DNA of 64,000 bases from Luteibaculum oceani (GTDB lineage Bacteria; Bacteroidota; Bacteroidia; Flavobacteriales_D; Luteibaculaceae): contig NZ_VORB01000010.1 in the NCBI RefSeq assembly GCF_007995015.1, positions 1-64,000 of the forward strand, read 5' to 3'. The position numbers were made by a program, and so were the translations under genes. Shown piece after piece: positions 18,050 to 27,640 of this stretch; the stretch's first letter is position 1, and each line of letters begins with the position of its first letter. The notes under the pieces were generated by a model, which did not search any database, was not told the origin of the DNA, and saw nothing but the letters and a program-made list of their open reading frames with translations.

Positions 18050-19486
18050 ATGATCGCCACCAAAAGCACACACGAAGAAGTATGGGATAACTGTCTACAG
18101 ATTATCCAGGACAACATTTCAGGACATAGTTTTAAAACCTGGTTTGCCCCTATAAAACCCTTAAAATTGGCGGGTAATGTCCTTACTATACAGGTGCCGT
18201 CTAATTTTTTCTACGAATGGCTAGAAGAGCATTATATTGATTTAATTAAGAAGGTCATTAAAAAGGAGCTTGGGAAAGACGGGCGACTAGAATATTCAAT
18301 TATTATGGATAAGAATTCGGAGGACAAACCCTACACAGTTAATATACCTACCAATAACCAAAAGGCGGTAAAGAATCCGGATATGTCGATGCCCGTAGAT
18401 ATGGGGTCGGCTACCATTAAAAATCCTTTTGTAATCCCAGGACTACGTAAAATCAACGTGGAGTCTAATCTTAACCCAAACTACTCTTTCGACAGTTTTG
18501 TAGAAGGCGACTGTAACCGTTTGGCAAGATCGGCTGGATTTGCTGTGGCAAACAAGCCAGGTGGAACTGCATTTAACCCTCTTTTAGTTTATGGTGGATC
18601 TGGATTGGGTAAAACGCACTTGGTTAACGCTATTGGTCTTGAAATTAAAAATCAGAACCCAGAACTTACTGTCTTATACGTAACTTCAGATCGTTTTGCC
18701 AGCCAATTCGTTGATGCAGTAAAAAGCAATACCATTAATGACTTTTCGCATTTCTATCAAATGATAGATGTGCTTATTATGGATGATGTCCAGTTTTTTG
18801 CTGGTAAGGAAAAAACTCAGGATGTATTTTTCCACATATTTAACCACCTTCACCAAACTGGTAAGCAGGTTATCATGACCTCAGACAAGCCACCAGTGGA
18901 AATGCAAGGCATGGAGCAAAGACTGCTTTCTCGTTTTAAATGGGGATTAAGTGCAGATCTTCAAGCACCGGGGCTAGATACTCGTATATCCATTCTTAAA
19001 AAGAAAATGTATGCCGACGGTATTGAGCTTCCATCTGAGGTTGTTGAATACCTTGCCTACAGCATTACTACTAATGTAAGAGAGCTTGAGGGGGCTCTAA
19101 TTTCCCTAATCGCTCAGTCTTCGCTGAATAAAAAGGCAATTACCTTAGATCTTGCGAAGCAAATGATAGATAAGTTCGTGAAAAATACTGCTCGCGAAGT
19201 ATCTATCGATTACATCCAAAAAGTGGTTTGCGATTATTTCGACATGCCCATAGAGCTGTTAAAAAGCAAAACCAGAAAAAGAGAGGTTGTACAGGCTAGA
19301 CAAATTGCAATGTTCTTCTCTAAAAAAATGACCAAGAGCTCATTAGCTACTATTGGGATGCATTGTGGAGGAAAAGATCATGCAACCGTACTTCACGCCT
19401 GTAGAACGGTAAACAACTTATCTGAAACGGATAAGCAATTCAGAAAGTACCTCGAAGATCTTGACAAAAAGCTTACGCTAGCGTAA
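18050..19486 (+). CDS. dnaA: Chromosomal replication initiator DnaA
   Basis: This 478-residue initiator is canonical. Domain I is N-terminal (VWDNCLQII, FKTWFAP). A variable linker follows, then the AAA+ domain with Walker A GGSGLGKT at 182-189 and Walker B LIMDDVQFF. The DNA-binding domain IV carries the signature CGGKDHATVLHACRTV near 446-461. ATG is the start. Its stop overlaps the start of the phosphatase gene by one base (TAATG). Confidence 0.98.
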   Translation: MIATKSTHEEVWDNCLQIIQDNISGHSFKTWFAPIKPLKLAGNVLTIQVPSNFFYEWLEEHYIDLIKKVIKKELGKDGRLEYSIIMDKNSEDKPYTVNIPTNNQKAVKNPDMSMPVDMGSATIKNPFVIPGLRKINVESNLNPNYSFDSFVEGDCNRLARSAGFAVANKPGGTAFNPLLVYGGSGLGKTHLVNAIGLEIKNQNPELTVLYVTSDRFASQFVDAVKSNTINDFSHFYQMIDVLIMDDVQFFAGKEKTQDVFFHIFNHLHQTGKQVIMTSDKPPVEMQGMEQRLLSRFKWGLSADLQAPGLDTRISILKKKMYADGIELPSEVVEYLAYSITTNVRELEGALISLIAQSSLNKKAITLDLAKQMIDKFVKNTAREVSIDYIQKVVCDYFDMPIELLKSKTRKREVVQARQIAMFFSKKMTKSSLATIGMHCGGKDHATVLHACRTVNNLSETDKQFRKYLEDLDKKLTLA

Positions 19487-19941
19487 TGACTAAAGTGCTG
19501 TTTGTTTGCCTTGGAAATATTTGTCGCTCTCCACTTGCTGAGGGGATATTGAGGTCCATGGCCCAGCAAAAAGGGGTAGACTTAGAAATAGATTCTTGCG
19601 GTACTAGCAACTATCATGTTGGCGAACAACCCGATATAAGATCTATCGAAGTAGCAAAAAAGCATGGTATAGACATTTCTGACCTACGGGGGAGACAGTT
19701 TACAACAAGCGATTTCAATAAATTCGACTTCATTTTTGTTATGGACCAATCCAACTACCAAAATGTAGTTCGATTGGCAAACTCTGATGAAGAAAGAAAC
19801 AAGGTGCAACTGTTCTTGGATTACGCGCCAAGCTACTCTAACAAAGAAGTGCCCGATCCATATTATGGTGGTGACGAAGGTTTCGAAAATGTATATCGCA
19901 TGCTAAATGAAGCAAGCGAGAACTTCTTACAAAGCATTTAA
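19486..19941 (+). CDS. Low-molecular-weight protein-tyrosine phosphatase
   Basis: This 151-residue protein has the P-loop CLGNICRS, with nucleophile C8 and R14 in the CX5R motif, and the general-acid loop VPDPYYGG. The length is normal for LMW PTPs. In Bacteroidota it commonly follows dnaA. It overlaps both neighbours by one base in TAATG junctions. The substrate is unknown; bacterial relatives act on tyrosine kinases or on arsenate. Confidence 0.93.
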   Translation: MTKVLFVCLGNICRSPLAEGILRSMAQQKGVDLEIDSCGTSNYHVGEQPDIRSIEVAKKHGIDISDLRGRQFTTSDFNKFDFIFVMDQSNYQNVVRLANSDEERNKVQLFLDYAPSYSNKEVPDPYYGGDEGFENVYRMLNEASENFLQSI

Positions 19942-20648
19942 TGGAACAAGGAACCCTATACCTCGTACCTTGTCATTTAGGCGAAGACGCTAGGGACAAC
20001 ACCATAAATCCTGAGGTTAGGATTGTTTGCAACAAGCTAGATGGATTTTTAGCTGAAAACCCAAAATCTTGCAGAGCTTTCTTAAAATCTATTAATCTAG
20101 AAAAACCACTTCAGTCTTTTGACTATTACGATTTAAATAAGCGGACTTCTGATATTGAACGCAGCGAATATATTTCGCTTTTAAAATCTGGGAAGAATCT
20201 TGGGATAATTTCCGAAGCGGGTTGTCCTGGTATAGCAGACCCTGGAGCTGATATGGTTCGTATTGCCCAGCAAAACAATATTAAAGTGGTTCCCCTTGTA
20301 GGTCCCTCTTCTATCCTACTAGCTCTCATAGCTACAGGAATCGGCGGTCAGCAATTTACTTTTCATGGCTACTTGCCTGTAGACGAGAAGGAATTAAAAG
20401 GAAAGTTAGACCAGTGTATTGCTGCAGCCCAGCAGGGAGTTACCCAAATTGTAATGGAAACTCCTTACCGTAACCTAAAGCTTTTTAAAGCGCTGTGTAA
20501 TAATTTACCTAATAACTTTCAGCTTGGTGTTGCATCTAACCTTACTCAGAAAACGGAATGGATTAAGACACAAAAGGTGTCAGCTTGGTCCAAACAGCCA
20601 GAACCCAGCATTCACAAAGTGCCAACCATTTTTGTTTTTGGAGTTTAA
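19941..20648 (+). CDS. RsmI-like tetrapyrrole-methylase-fold SAM methyltransferase
   Basis: This 235-residue protein belongs to the YraL/RsmI branch of the tetrapyrrole methylase superfamily. Motifs are GTLYLVPCHLGE at the N-terminus, ISEAGCPGIADPGADMV near 90-105 and VPLVGPSSILLALIATG. RsmI methylates the 2'-O of C1402 in 16S rRNA; this shorter Bacteroidota form may do the same or act on another target. It is the end of the dnaA operon; its stop is immediately adjacent to the gldI stop on the other strand, with no terminator between. Confidence 0.88.
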   Translation: MEQGTLYLVPCHLGEDARDNTINPEVRIVCNKLDGFLAENPKSCRAFLKSINLEKPLQSFDYYDLNKRTSDIERSEYISLLKSGKNLGIISEAGCPGIADPGADMVRIAQQNNIKVVPLVGPSSILLALIATGIGGQQFTFHGYLPVDEKELKGKLDQCIAAAQQGVTQIVMETPYRNLKLFKALCNNLPNNFQLGVASNLTQKTEWIKTQKVSAWSKQPEPSIHKVPTIFVFGV

Positions 20649-21182
20649 CTAGAAAATTTCCAGAAGTTCGACATCGAATACCAAAGGAGTTCTGGGAGGA
20701 ATTTTAGCCTGATCACCCACTACCCCGTGTGCTAAATGACTTGGTATAACAAGTTTAGCCTTAGCTCCAAGCGGCATATATTGCACTCCTTCATTTAATC
20801 CAGACTCTTTATTAGTCCTGTCTATTTCGAAGGTTTCGGCGCCATAACGAACATGGCTATAGGCGGTATCTCCATTGAGGTAACATATAGTAATATTTAC
20901 CTTTACCTTATTGCCTTCAACAGGTTTTGGACCACTAGAATCCTCATAAATGTAGTAGTGTAATCCAGTTCCAGTTTCTTTTGCAGGCCAACCTTTTTCT
21001 TCGACATATTGAGAAATTCTTTTGGCCTCTTTTTTTGCCATTAATCGGTTGTAATCCTCAATTTCTTGCTTGGTATATTTCTTTTTTGTGGATTGTGTAG
21101 TTCCATTATTGTTGCCGCAGCTTACAACCATCAGTGTCGCTAGCGCAAAAAATATAGCTTTAGAAAAATTCATTAACTGCAT
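20649..21182 (-). CDS. gldI: FKBP-type peptidyl-prolyl isomerase lipoprotein, GldI-like
   Basis: This 177-residue protein has a signal peptide with lipobox (VVSC) and a C-terminal FKBP domain (GNKVKVNITICYLNGD, GVQYMPLGAKAKLVIPSHLAHG, PPRTPLVFDVELLEI). It resembles GldI of the gliding and T9SS machinery, a periplasmic folding lipoprotein. The neighbours nrnA (overlapping by 23 bases) and ndk are the usual context of gldI in Flavobacteriia. ATG 21173 is an equally possible start. Whether the cell glides is not shown. Confidence 0.82.
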   Translation of the reverse strand: MQLMNFSKAIFFALATLMVVSCGNNNGTTQSTKKKYTKQEIEDYNRLMAKKEAKRISQYVEEKGWPAKETGTGLHYYIYEDSSGPKPVEGNKVKVNITICYLNGDTAYSHVRYGAETFEIDRTNKESGLNEGVQYMPLGAKAKLVIPSHLAHGVVGDQAKIPPRTPLVFDVELLEIF

Positions 21183-22170
21183 TTAAAAATTTTGTTTTTG
21201 TTGCTTCCCACGAATCGAAACTAACTCCACCGGCAGCATTAACATGCCCACCACCATCGAAATATGTACGGGCGAAATCGTTAACCGAAATATCTCCTTT
21301 AGACCTAAACGAGAATTTAATTTTATTGTCTTGCTCCTTGATCAGGACACTCACCTTTATCTCATCCACACCCAATGGGAAATTAACCAGTCCTTCGGTA
21401 TCCCCTGGCTGATAATCGAAATCCGCCAGATCCTCCTTGCTGAGATAAATAAAAGCTACGCCCTTACCAGAAATAATTTCCAGTTTTTCATTAAGAGAAA
21501 AACCCAACAATTTAAGGCGGTTTAAACTAGATGCATTGTTAACCCGCTCGTTAATGGCTGCGGGATCAGCTCCTAAATCAACAAGTTCTGATGCTACACG
21601 CAACGTTGTGGCGGTTGTACCCTTGTACCTAAAGCTACCTGTATCGGTCATTAATCCGGTATACAAGGAGTTGGCAGCATGAGAATTTATATACTTTTTC
21701 CACTCAAGAGCCTTCAGCATTTCGAACACGATTTCGCAGGTTGAGCTTGCCCCTGGGAAGGCGAACATATAATCGAATTCTTCGGGTTGTTGGTGATGAT
21801 CGACAAGCACCTTTTTACAAGTAGTTTTTTCAACTGCATGCCCAACGTGCTCTATTCGCTTTAAAGTGTTAAAGTCAAGACAAAAAATTAATTCCGCCTG
21901 CTCTATGGTTGTTTGAAACAAATCCTTTTGTTCCTCCGCATTAATAATTTCATTATTTGGGTCTAGCCAATTTAGAAATGCAGGCATAGCATTTGGTGTT
22001 ATAACCTTAGCATTATATCCTAGAGATTTAAGAGTTAACATAAGCCCCATGGTGGATCCTATTGCATCACCGTCGGGGTTTATATGTGTGGTAATGGCTA
22101 TATTTTTAACCTCCTTAAGGTGCATTTTTAGCGCCAAAAGAAGCTCTGTCTTATCTCTTAATAATTCCAT
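21160..22170 (-). CDS. nrnA: DHH/DHHA1 phosphoesterase, NrnA-like
   Basis: I chose ATG 22170 (336 residues); the longer frame to 22245 runs into the ndk promoter and start. The DHH domain shows THINPDGDAIGS (metal binding), CLDFNTL and the DHH signature VDHHQQP. The C-terminal DHHA1 domain ends with FDGGGHVNAAGG. The family hydrolyses short oligoribonucleotides and 3'-phosphoadenosine 5'-phosphate. A near-consensus CATCTTTG lies just upstream on the minus strand, so the leader may be very short. Confidence 0.9.
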   Translation of the reverse strand: MELLRDKTELLLALKMHLKEVKNIAITTHINPDGDAIGSTMGLMLTLKSLGYNAKVITPNAMPAFLNWLDPNNEIINAEEQKDLFQTTIEQAELIFCLDFNTLKRIEHVGHAVEKTTCKKVLVDHHQQPEEFDYMFAFPGASSTCEIVFEMLKALEWKKYINSHAANSLYTGLMTDTGSFRYKGTTATTLRVASELVDLGADPAAINERVNNASSLNRLKLLGFSLNEKLEIISGKGVAFIYLSKEDLADFDYQPGDTEGLVNFPLGVDEIKVSVLIKEQDNKIKFSFRSKGDISVNDFARTYFDGGGHVNAAGGVSFDSWEATKTKFLNAVNEFF

Positions 22171-22215
22171 AAGGCACAAAGATGCTAAAAGCTTAGAAAG
22201 GGTAATGTTATTTTT

Positions 22216-22223
22216 TACTTTTG
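22216..22223 (+). promoter_or_regulatory. TAnnTTTG -7 element for ndk
   Basis: TACTTTTG is an exact consensus match, with TTA at 22193-22195 in the -33 position (20-base spacer). It lies 21 bases before ATG 22245 and shows that the upstream TTG reading of the same frame is not the start. Confidence 0.6.
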
Positions 22224-22244
22224 CACCCGAAAAACAAGAATGCA

Positions 22245-22664
22245 ATGGCTGGTAACAGAACCTTTACAATGATTAAGCCCGATGCTGTAGGGAATGGGCA
22301 CGCAGGAAAAATTTTAGATCAAATTTTAGAAGCTGGATTTAGAGTAGTAGCGTTAAAGTACACGCAACTTACCGATGCAGATGCTAAGGCATTTTATGCA
22401 GTGCACAAAGAGCGTCCATTTTATGGAGAGCTTGTAGAGTACATGTCTTCTGGACCTATTTATGCTGCGATTTTAGAAAAAGACAACGCAGTTGCAGACT
22501 TTAGAACCCTTATCGGTGCTACCAACCCAGCCGAAGCTGCAGAAGGTACTATCCGTCAAAGATTTGCAGAGAGCATTGCTGCTAACGCAATTCACGGTTC
22601 TGATAGCGATGAGAACGCTGCAATTGAAGGAAACTTCTTTTTCTCAGAAAGAGAGCGTCACTAA
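22245..22664 (+). CDS. ndk: Nucleoside diphosphate kinase
   Basis: This 139-residue enzyme equilibrates NTP and NDP pools. It starts [21 protein letters not shown] and has the active-site histidine in NAIHGSDS near the C-terminus. The length is standard. It is divergent from nrnA, has its own promoter and ends in a strong terminator, so it is monocistronic. Confidence 0.97.
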   Translation: MAGNRTFTMIKPDAVGNGHAGKILDQILEAGFRVVALKYTQLTDADAKAFYAVHKERPFYGELVEYMSSGPIYAAILEKDNAVADFRTLIGATNPAEAAEGTIRQRFAESIAANAIHGSDSDENAAIEGNFFFSERERH

Positions 22665-22687
22665 GATTCGTCGAAATAATTTTATAA

Positions 22688-22724
22688 AAAAGCCATGGCC
22701 ATTTTTTGGTCATGGCTTTTTTTA
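22688..22724 (+). terminator. Strong terminator after ndk
   Basis: A long stem, AAAGCCATGGCCA/TGGTCATGGCTTT, with a short T-rich loop is followed by seven T on the plus strand; the A-run on the other side could make it work in both directions. Confidence 0.88.
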
Positions 22725-22749
22725 TTGAACTTAGAGGAAAGAATCCCTC

Positions 22750-23400
22750 ATGATTACCCTTGAAAATAAAAAGCAAATCGACTTTCCAGAACCAAGCACG
22801 GTTAATGAGGTACATCCTGGTTTGATAGCAGCTGGTGGTAATTTAGATCCAGAAAACATTCTAAGAGCCTACAAAAAGGGTTTATTTCCATGGTTTAACC
22901 CGGGTGAACCGGTACTTTGGTGGAGTCCAGATCCTAGAATGGTTTTATACCCCGAGAAGGTTAGAATACAGAAGGATGTTAAAAAAATGCTGAAATCAAA
23001 AGAATACGACTATTTGGTTAATCATAGAACCGACCAAGTAATAAGGGCATGTGGTGAACAGGTTCGCGAAAACCAAGATGGCACATGGATTTCTGAAGAT
23101 ATAATTTCAAGTTATTCCCAATTGGCAGCAAAGCAAGCTGTATGGTCTATTTCGGTTTGGAAACAAGGTGAACTAATGGCAGGTTTATATGGGTTAAAGT
23201 TGGGCAAGGTCTTTTTTGGGGAATCCATGTTTACTAAAATTCCAAACGGTTCTAAGGCTGCCCTGGTGCTTCTCTGCACCCATTTCATTGATGAGATAAG
23301 ACTGATAGATTGCCAACAAGAAACCTCTCATCTGCGCTTTATGGGAGCTGAAAATATAAGACGAGATTTATTCCTCCACCTTCTTAAATTATACACGTAA
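22750..23400 (+). CDS. aat: Leucyl/phenylalanyl-tRNA-protein transferase
   Basis: This 216-residue enzyme adds Leu or Phe to N-terminal Arg/Lys of proteins, marking them for ClpAP under the N-end rule. Typical motifs are GLIAAGGNLDPE, KKGLFPWFN, WWSPDPRM, GKVFFGESMFT and SKAALVLLC. The length and start (ATG 22750) are as expected. No clpS or clpA is in the window. Confidence 0.95.
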   Translation: MITLENKKQIDFPEPSTVNEVHPGLIAAGGNLDPENILRAYKKGLFPWFNPGEPVLWWSPDPRMVLYPEKVRIQKDVKKMLKSKEYDYLVNHRTDQVIRACGEQVRENQDGTWISEDIISSYSQLAAKQAVWSISVWKQGELMAGLYGLKLGKVFFGESMFTKIPNGSKAALVLLCTHFIDEIRLIDCQQETSHLRFMGAENIRRDLFLHLLKLYT

Positions 23401-23417
23401 AAAAGGGGAAACCCCTT
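23399..23417 (-). terminator. Terminator after the PhoD-like gene
   Basis: On the minus strand an AAGGGG/CCCCTT stem with a three-base loop runs into six T. It overlaps the aat stop codon. Confidence 0.5.
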
Positions 23418-23451
23418 ATTGGAATCCCCCCTTTACGCAACAATAAAAGGT

Positions 23452-25398
23452 TTAACTTTTTACAATTTGGTAGCTTAAATTACCAATTCTACTTTTTAAT
23501 TGGAAGAAGTAAATACCTGATTTTAATTGGCTCGTATTGAGAGTATACTCGTAAACCCCGCTATTAAATGATTTCAGTGCTTCTTTTATTATGGTTTTTC
23601 CCTGAGCATCTATCAGATAAATTTCTCCTTTAATAGCTTTTTCAATTCCAAATTGAATTCGTACAAAATCGTTACAAGGGTTTGGAAAAGCATTAAAAAC
23701 AACTCCAATTTCTTTGGTACCAATATCGGTGCGGTACTTTTTCTTTATTTCTTCTGGATTCTCTGGAGTTTTTTCATCATCCTCGAATAACTCTAATAGA
23801 GCTGGGCTTATCCTATTCGATTCACTATCGGTTTTATAGGCTGTCAATAATTCTGGGGTTGTATCCCTTTCCAATATTTCACCAACGTACCATTGCGCCT
23901 GGGCTCTATCCTTATTTACATCAAAAATCATCAAACCGTGGTCATCCAATTCTATGTATTTAATTTGAGGATTGGTTTGCATAAGAGCTGCTTCTAATCC
24001 CGTACTAGATCCAGCTGGCGCACCCAAAATTTCGTTAAGATTATCCGAGGTAACTGATGGGGTTACAAACTCCGTTGCAATAGCACCATCTTGGGTTAAA
24101 GCCGTGTAACCGTCAGGATTAAGCGAAGATTTTGTATTAAAAGGGTCCAAGGCCAAATCTGCTGCCCAGGTTGTATGAATATCTCCTGTAAGAAAGACCA
24201 CATTGTCTATTTCATTGTCTCGGATAAATCTCAATACCGTATCCCTTTCCGCTGGGTATCCATCCCATGGATCTAGGTTAAAAGGTTGGTTTGGGCCAGT
24301 TTGCACCAACATAATTTGAACCTGGTTACCAATTATTTTCCATTGTGAGTTTGAGCGGGACAGCCTATCCTTAAACCAACTTAATTGATCTTTGCCCAAA
24401 ATGGTTCTTTCCGGATCACCGTAGTTCTCATCATTCGTAGATCTTACTTGTTTATCTCTTCCCCATATTCGGGTATCTATCATAATCAGGTCCATCAAAT
24501 TTCCGTAATCGAATGCCCGCCATATCTTAACAGGATTAATGGGGTCGGGATTTCTGATAGGCATCCATTCTGAATAAGCCTTCGCCGCTGCATTTTTTCT
24601 TATTTCCCAATCTCCCTCGGTACTATCGGTATGGTTTTGGGCACCATCCTTATAGGAGTCATTGGTGCTTTCGTGATCATCCCAGGTGGTTATCCAAGGG
24701 AATAATTGATGTGCGCGACGCAAATCGGGGTCTAAGTGATAAAAAGAATGCCTCAAGCGATAATCCTCAAGGGTAACCATTTCGTGATCTGGCTCGTGCC
24801 CCCTTTGGGTATCTTCATTGTACCCATAGCCTCCCTCACCATACTCATAAATATAGTCTCCTAGGTGTAGAATGAAATCTAAGTCCGTACGCTGCGAAGC
24901 AAATCGATAGGCATTAAAATGTCCCGCTTGAAAATTGGAACAGGAAACCACGCCAAACCTTATGTTTTCAGCGTCATCGATGGGCATCGTTTTAGTTCTC
25001 CCCACAATCGATGTATCCGTATTATGAATAAATCTATAGTAGTAAAAGCTATTGGGCTGAAGGCCTTGCTGGTCAAATTTTACGGTAAAATCTTTTTCCG
25101 CGTTGGTATTTAAACTTCCTCTTGAGATAATATTTGAAAAGGAGATATCAGTGGCAACCTCAAAAATGACATTAAGTTGTGCTGCTTTGTGTGTTGGCGT
25201 AATTCGCGTCCAAAGAATTACCGAGTTATGCGTGGGGTCTCCCGAGGCAACACCATGATAAAATGGCGCCATTTCTGAGATGTAAACTAGTTCGTCATTT
25301 GCCGCAGAGTACCTAATCTGTCTGATTTCAGAATCGGTTTGGCCCCACAAAAAGCCATTAATTACAAGGAATAACAAGAGTAATAAGTTGAATTTCAT
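23452..25398 (-). CDS. Secreted PhoD-family alkaline phosphatase with T9SS sorting domain
   Basis: This 648-residue protein has a signal peptide (ending LWGQ), a PhoD N-terminal Ig-like domain (GVASGDPTHNSVILWTRI) and the metallophosphatase domain: SCSNFQAGHFNAY, LHLGDYIYEYGE, WDDHE and LTGDIHTTWAADL provide the metal ligands. Residues from about 570 form a T9SS type A C-terminal domain (AFPNPCNDFVRI ... SGIYFFQLKS). It is therefore likely surface-attached or released, and hydrolyses phosphomono- or diesters. It stands alone between terminators. Confidence 0.9.
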   Translation of the reverse strand: MKFNLLLLLFLVINGFLWGQTDSEIRQIRYSAANDELVYISEMAPFYHGVASGDPTHNSVILWTRITPTHKAAQLNVIFEVATDISFSNIISRGSLNTNAEKDFTVKFDQQGLQPNSFYYYRFIHNTDTSIVGRTKTMPIDDAENIRFGVVSCSNFQAGHFNAYRFASQRTDLDFILHLGDYIYEYGEGGYGYNEDTQRGHEPDHEMVTLEDYRLRHSFYHLDPDLRRAHQLFPWITTWDDHESTNDSYKDGAQNHTDSTEGDWEIRKNAAAKAYSEWMPIRNPDPINPVKIWRAFDYGNLMDLIMIDTRIWGRDKQVRSTNDENYGDPERTILGKDQLSWFKDRLSRSNSQWKIIGNQVQIMLVQTGPNQPFNLDPWDGYPAERDTVLRFIRDNEIDNVVFLTGDIHTTWAADLALDPFNTKSSLNPDGYTALTQDGAIATEFVTPSVTSDNLNEILGAPAGSSTGLEAALMQTNPQIKYIELDDHGLMIFDVNKDRAQAQWYVGEILERDTTPELLTAYKTDSESNRISPALLELFEDDEKTPENPEEIKKKYRTDIGTKEIGVVFNAFPNPCNDFVRIQFGIEKAIKGEIYLIDAQGKTIIKEALKSFNSGVYEYTLNTSQLKSGIYFFQLKSRIGNLSYQIVKS

Positions 25399-25505
25399 TT
25401 GGTATGGTTTAATAATACCGCAAATGAAACCCTGGGATATTAACCCAGTTTTAAACGCTCCTTGCCTTCTGTAAACTAGATCTTATGAGTTTGTGAAATT
25501 TGGAT

Positions 25506-25802
25506 TTAACGAAGCTCTACAGTTTTTATAATCGGTTCTCCAAGAGCTTTGTTGATGGAACGCATTATTTTTTCCTTTCCAAAAGAAAGCTCTTGCCTTA
25601 AAACAGCAGAGGACAATTTTATTACCAGTTTCCCCTCTTTGTAGTAGATAGATTCGGTGTGTTTAGTAATAAGCGGCCCCATAAGTTGCTTCCACTCCTC
25701 CTCTATTGCAACCTTGTAGTATTTATCGTTTAGGCGATAGGCCTTCAACAGTCGTTTGATAACTGCTCCCAGAGGTTCTGAATTTTGTCTCTTTATACTC
25801 AA
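25506..25802 (-). CDS. DUF721 (DciA-like) protein
   Basis: This 98-residue protein is a short DUF721-only member (EEWKQLMGPLITKHT, KLVIKLSSAVLRQEL). DUF721 includes DciA, which helps load the replicative helicase in bacteria without DnaC. It overlaps recF by 4 bases, so the two are translationally coupled. This pairing is frequent in Bacteroidota and suggests a role in replication. Confidence 0.85.
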   Translation of the reverse strand: MSIKRQNSEPLGAVIKRLLKAYRLNDKYYKVAIEEEWKQLMGPLITKHTESIYYKEGKLVIKLSSAVLRQELSFGKEKIMRSINKALGEPIIKTVELR

Positions 25803-26878
25803 AGTGAAAAGAATTTAGCTTCTAATTTAGCGTTGCCCAGTATTTCCTCCAATTCCTGAAGGTTAGTATGGGAAATAAATATTTGTCCAAAATTGCCTTC
25901 TCCGATCAACTTCAACAAGTAAGACACCCTGTTTTGATCAAGCTTATCAAAGATATCATCTAAAAGCAAAAAAGGTAGAACCCCTGCGTTATCAGATAAA
26001 ATTTGGTAGTTAGTGAGTTTCAAGGCCAATAAATAGGTTTTTTGTTGACCTTGACTCCCAAATTTTTTGATGGGTTTATTATTCAGGCTGAAAGTAAAGT
26101 CGTCTTTATGTAATCCAACAGAAGTGTAACCCAATCGCAAGTCTTTTTCCAGGTTAGATCTTAAATCAGTCGCTAAACCATTTTCACTAATACCTGGTTG
26201 ATATTTTATGTTTGGCTCCTCGTTCGCATTCGAAATCTGCCTGTAATATTCTTTAAATATAGGTGCGAATTTTTCCAGTAACGCATGGCGTTTGGGAAGA
26301 ATTTGATCGGTGAGTTGCACTAGCTGCTCATCCCATACACTCAAATATTCATAATCTCTCTTGCCACCAGTCTGCATTTGTTTTAATAGGGCATTCCTAT
26401 TTCTTACTACACCCTGGTATTTCAATAGTGCTTCTAAATATGCCCTATCATAATTCGCTATGATGCCATCGATAAACCTTCTTCTAAATTCGCTGCCCTC
26501 GTGAATCAAGTCTCGATCGGAAGGCGCAATAACCACTGCAGGAAAAAATCCAACATATTCCGAGAACTTTTCAACAGGTTTGCCTACCAGTTTTAGAACC
26601 TTTTTTTGACCTTTTTTAAACCCGAGAGAAACTGGGTATTGGGCATTATCCTTTTCTATTCCTCCTTGAATCAGGAAAAAATCGCTTTCAAAATTAACTA
26701 ACTGAGAATCAATAGTATTAAGAAAGCTCTTGGTGTAACAAAGGGCATAAATCGCATCTAATACATTGGTTTTTCCCGCTCCATTTTCCCCACAGAAAGC
26801 ATTGATACGATCGCCCAAATCATACTCTGCTTCGAGATGATTTTTAAAGTTGATTATACTTAGCTTTGAAAGTTTCAA
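25799..26878 (-). CDS. recF: DNA replication/repair protein RecF
   Basis: This 359-residue SMC-like ATPase helps load RecA at gaps. Walker A CGENGAGKT is at residues 29-37; the signature region is FGSQGQQKTYLLALKL and Walker B is FLLLDDIFDKLD. The N-terminus ISIINFKNH-like strand is typical. It is divergent from the TPR gene and heads a two-gene operon with the DUF721 gene. Confidence 0.96.
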   Translation of the reverse strand: MKLSKLSIINFKNHLEAEYDLGDRINAFCGENGAGKTNVLDAIYALCYTKSFLNTIDSQLVNFESDFFLIQGGIEKDNAQYPVSLGFKKGQKKVLKLVGKPVEKFSEYVGFFPAVVIAPSDRDLIHEGSEFRRRFIDGIIANYDRAYLEALLKYQGVVRNRNALLKQMQTGGKRDYEYLSVWDEQLVQLTDQILPKRHALLEKFAPIFKEYYRQISNANEEPNIKYQPGISENGLATDLRSNLEKDLRLGYTSVGLHKDDFTFSLNNKPIKKFGSQGQQKTYLLALKLTNYQILSDNAGVLPFLLLDDIFDKLDQNRVSYLLKLIGEGNFGQIFISHTNLQELEEILGNAKLEAKFFSL

Positions 26879-26932
26879 AAGGATAGAATTTAACGCTGCA
26901 AATAACGGACTGTTTCAACTGCGAAAAAAATC

Positions 26933-26940
26933 TATTTTTG
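26933..26940 (+). promoter_or_regulatory. TAnnTTTG -7 element for the TPR-ribH operon
   Basis: TATTTTTG matches the consensus and lies 18 bases before the ATG of the TPR gene, in the gap shared with recF. Confidence 0.5.
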
Positions 26941-26958
26941 CAGCCATAATTATTTAGT

Positions 26959-27639
26959 ATGTCAGATAACAAGCCAGAAGAAAAGATAGTTGACGTAGAT
27001 AAGGTTTACTCACAATCTGAGGATTTCTTTGAGAAGAACAAAAAGCAAATCACCTTAGTTGGTGGTGTTTTAGTTGCCATTCTTGGGATTTTCTTAGCGT
27101 ATAAAAACCTATATCAAAAACCAAGGATTGAAGAGGCAAAAGAGCTAATGTGGAAGGCAGAGTACTACTTTGAAATAGACTCATTAGACAAGGCCATTCA
27201 AGGAGACGGAACTAATTTTGGATTCGAATACATAGCTTCTGAATACAGCGGGACTCCTTCTGGTAATTTAGCACACTATTACCTAGGGATTAGTTACCTA
27301 AAAAAATCTCAATTCGAGATGGCTATTGACCATTTAAAGGCAGCTGACCTAGATGATAAAATCGTTGGTGCTATTGCTAAAGGTGGAATTGGAGATGCAT
27401 ACGTAGAGCTAGGAGTTTTCGATAAGGCTTTAGACTATTACAGCAAGGCGATCAGCCACAGCGACAACAGTTTTTCTGCTCCATTATACCTGATGAAAAA
27501 GGCAACCCTTTTAGAGGAAATGGGACAATTTGATAAAGCCTTAAAAGCTTACGAGCAAATAAAGTCTAAATACCCTGAAAGTGCGGAAGCACAAGATATA
27601 GATAAGTATATCGCTCGCGCTTCATCTTTTGCTGGATAA
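26959..27639 (+). CDS. Membrane-anchored tetratricopeptide protein (YfgM-like)
   Basis: This 226-residue protein has a short acidic cytoplasmic N-terminus, one membrane segment (about residues 31-49, ITLVGGVLVAILGIFLAYK) and TPR-like repeats (AHYYLGISYLKKSQFEMAIDHL, GDAYVELGVFDKALDYYSKA, KALKAYEQIKSKYPES). This layout resembles YfgM, a SecYEG-associated inner-membrane chaperone partner; orthologs commonly precede ribH in Bacteroidota. The exact role is inferred. Confidence 0.82.
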   Translation: MSDNKPEEKIVDVDKVYSQSEDFFEKNKKQITLVGGVLVAILGIFLAYKNLYQKPRIEEAKELMWKAEYYFEIDSLDKAIQGDGTNFGFEYIASEYSGTPSGNLAHYYLGISYLKKSQFEMAIDHLKAADLDDKIVGAIAKGGIGDAYVELGVFDKALDYYSKAISHSDNSFSAPLYLMKKATLLEEMGQFDKALKAYEQIKSKYPESAEAQDIDKYIARASSFAG

Positions 27640-27640
27640 T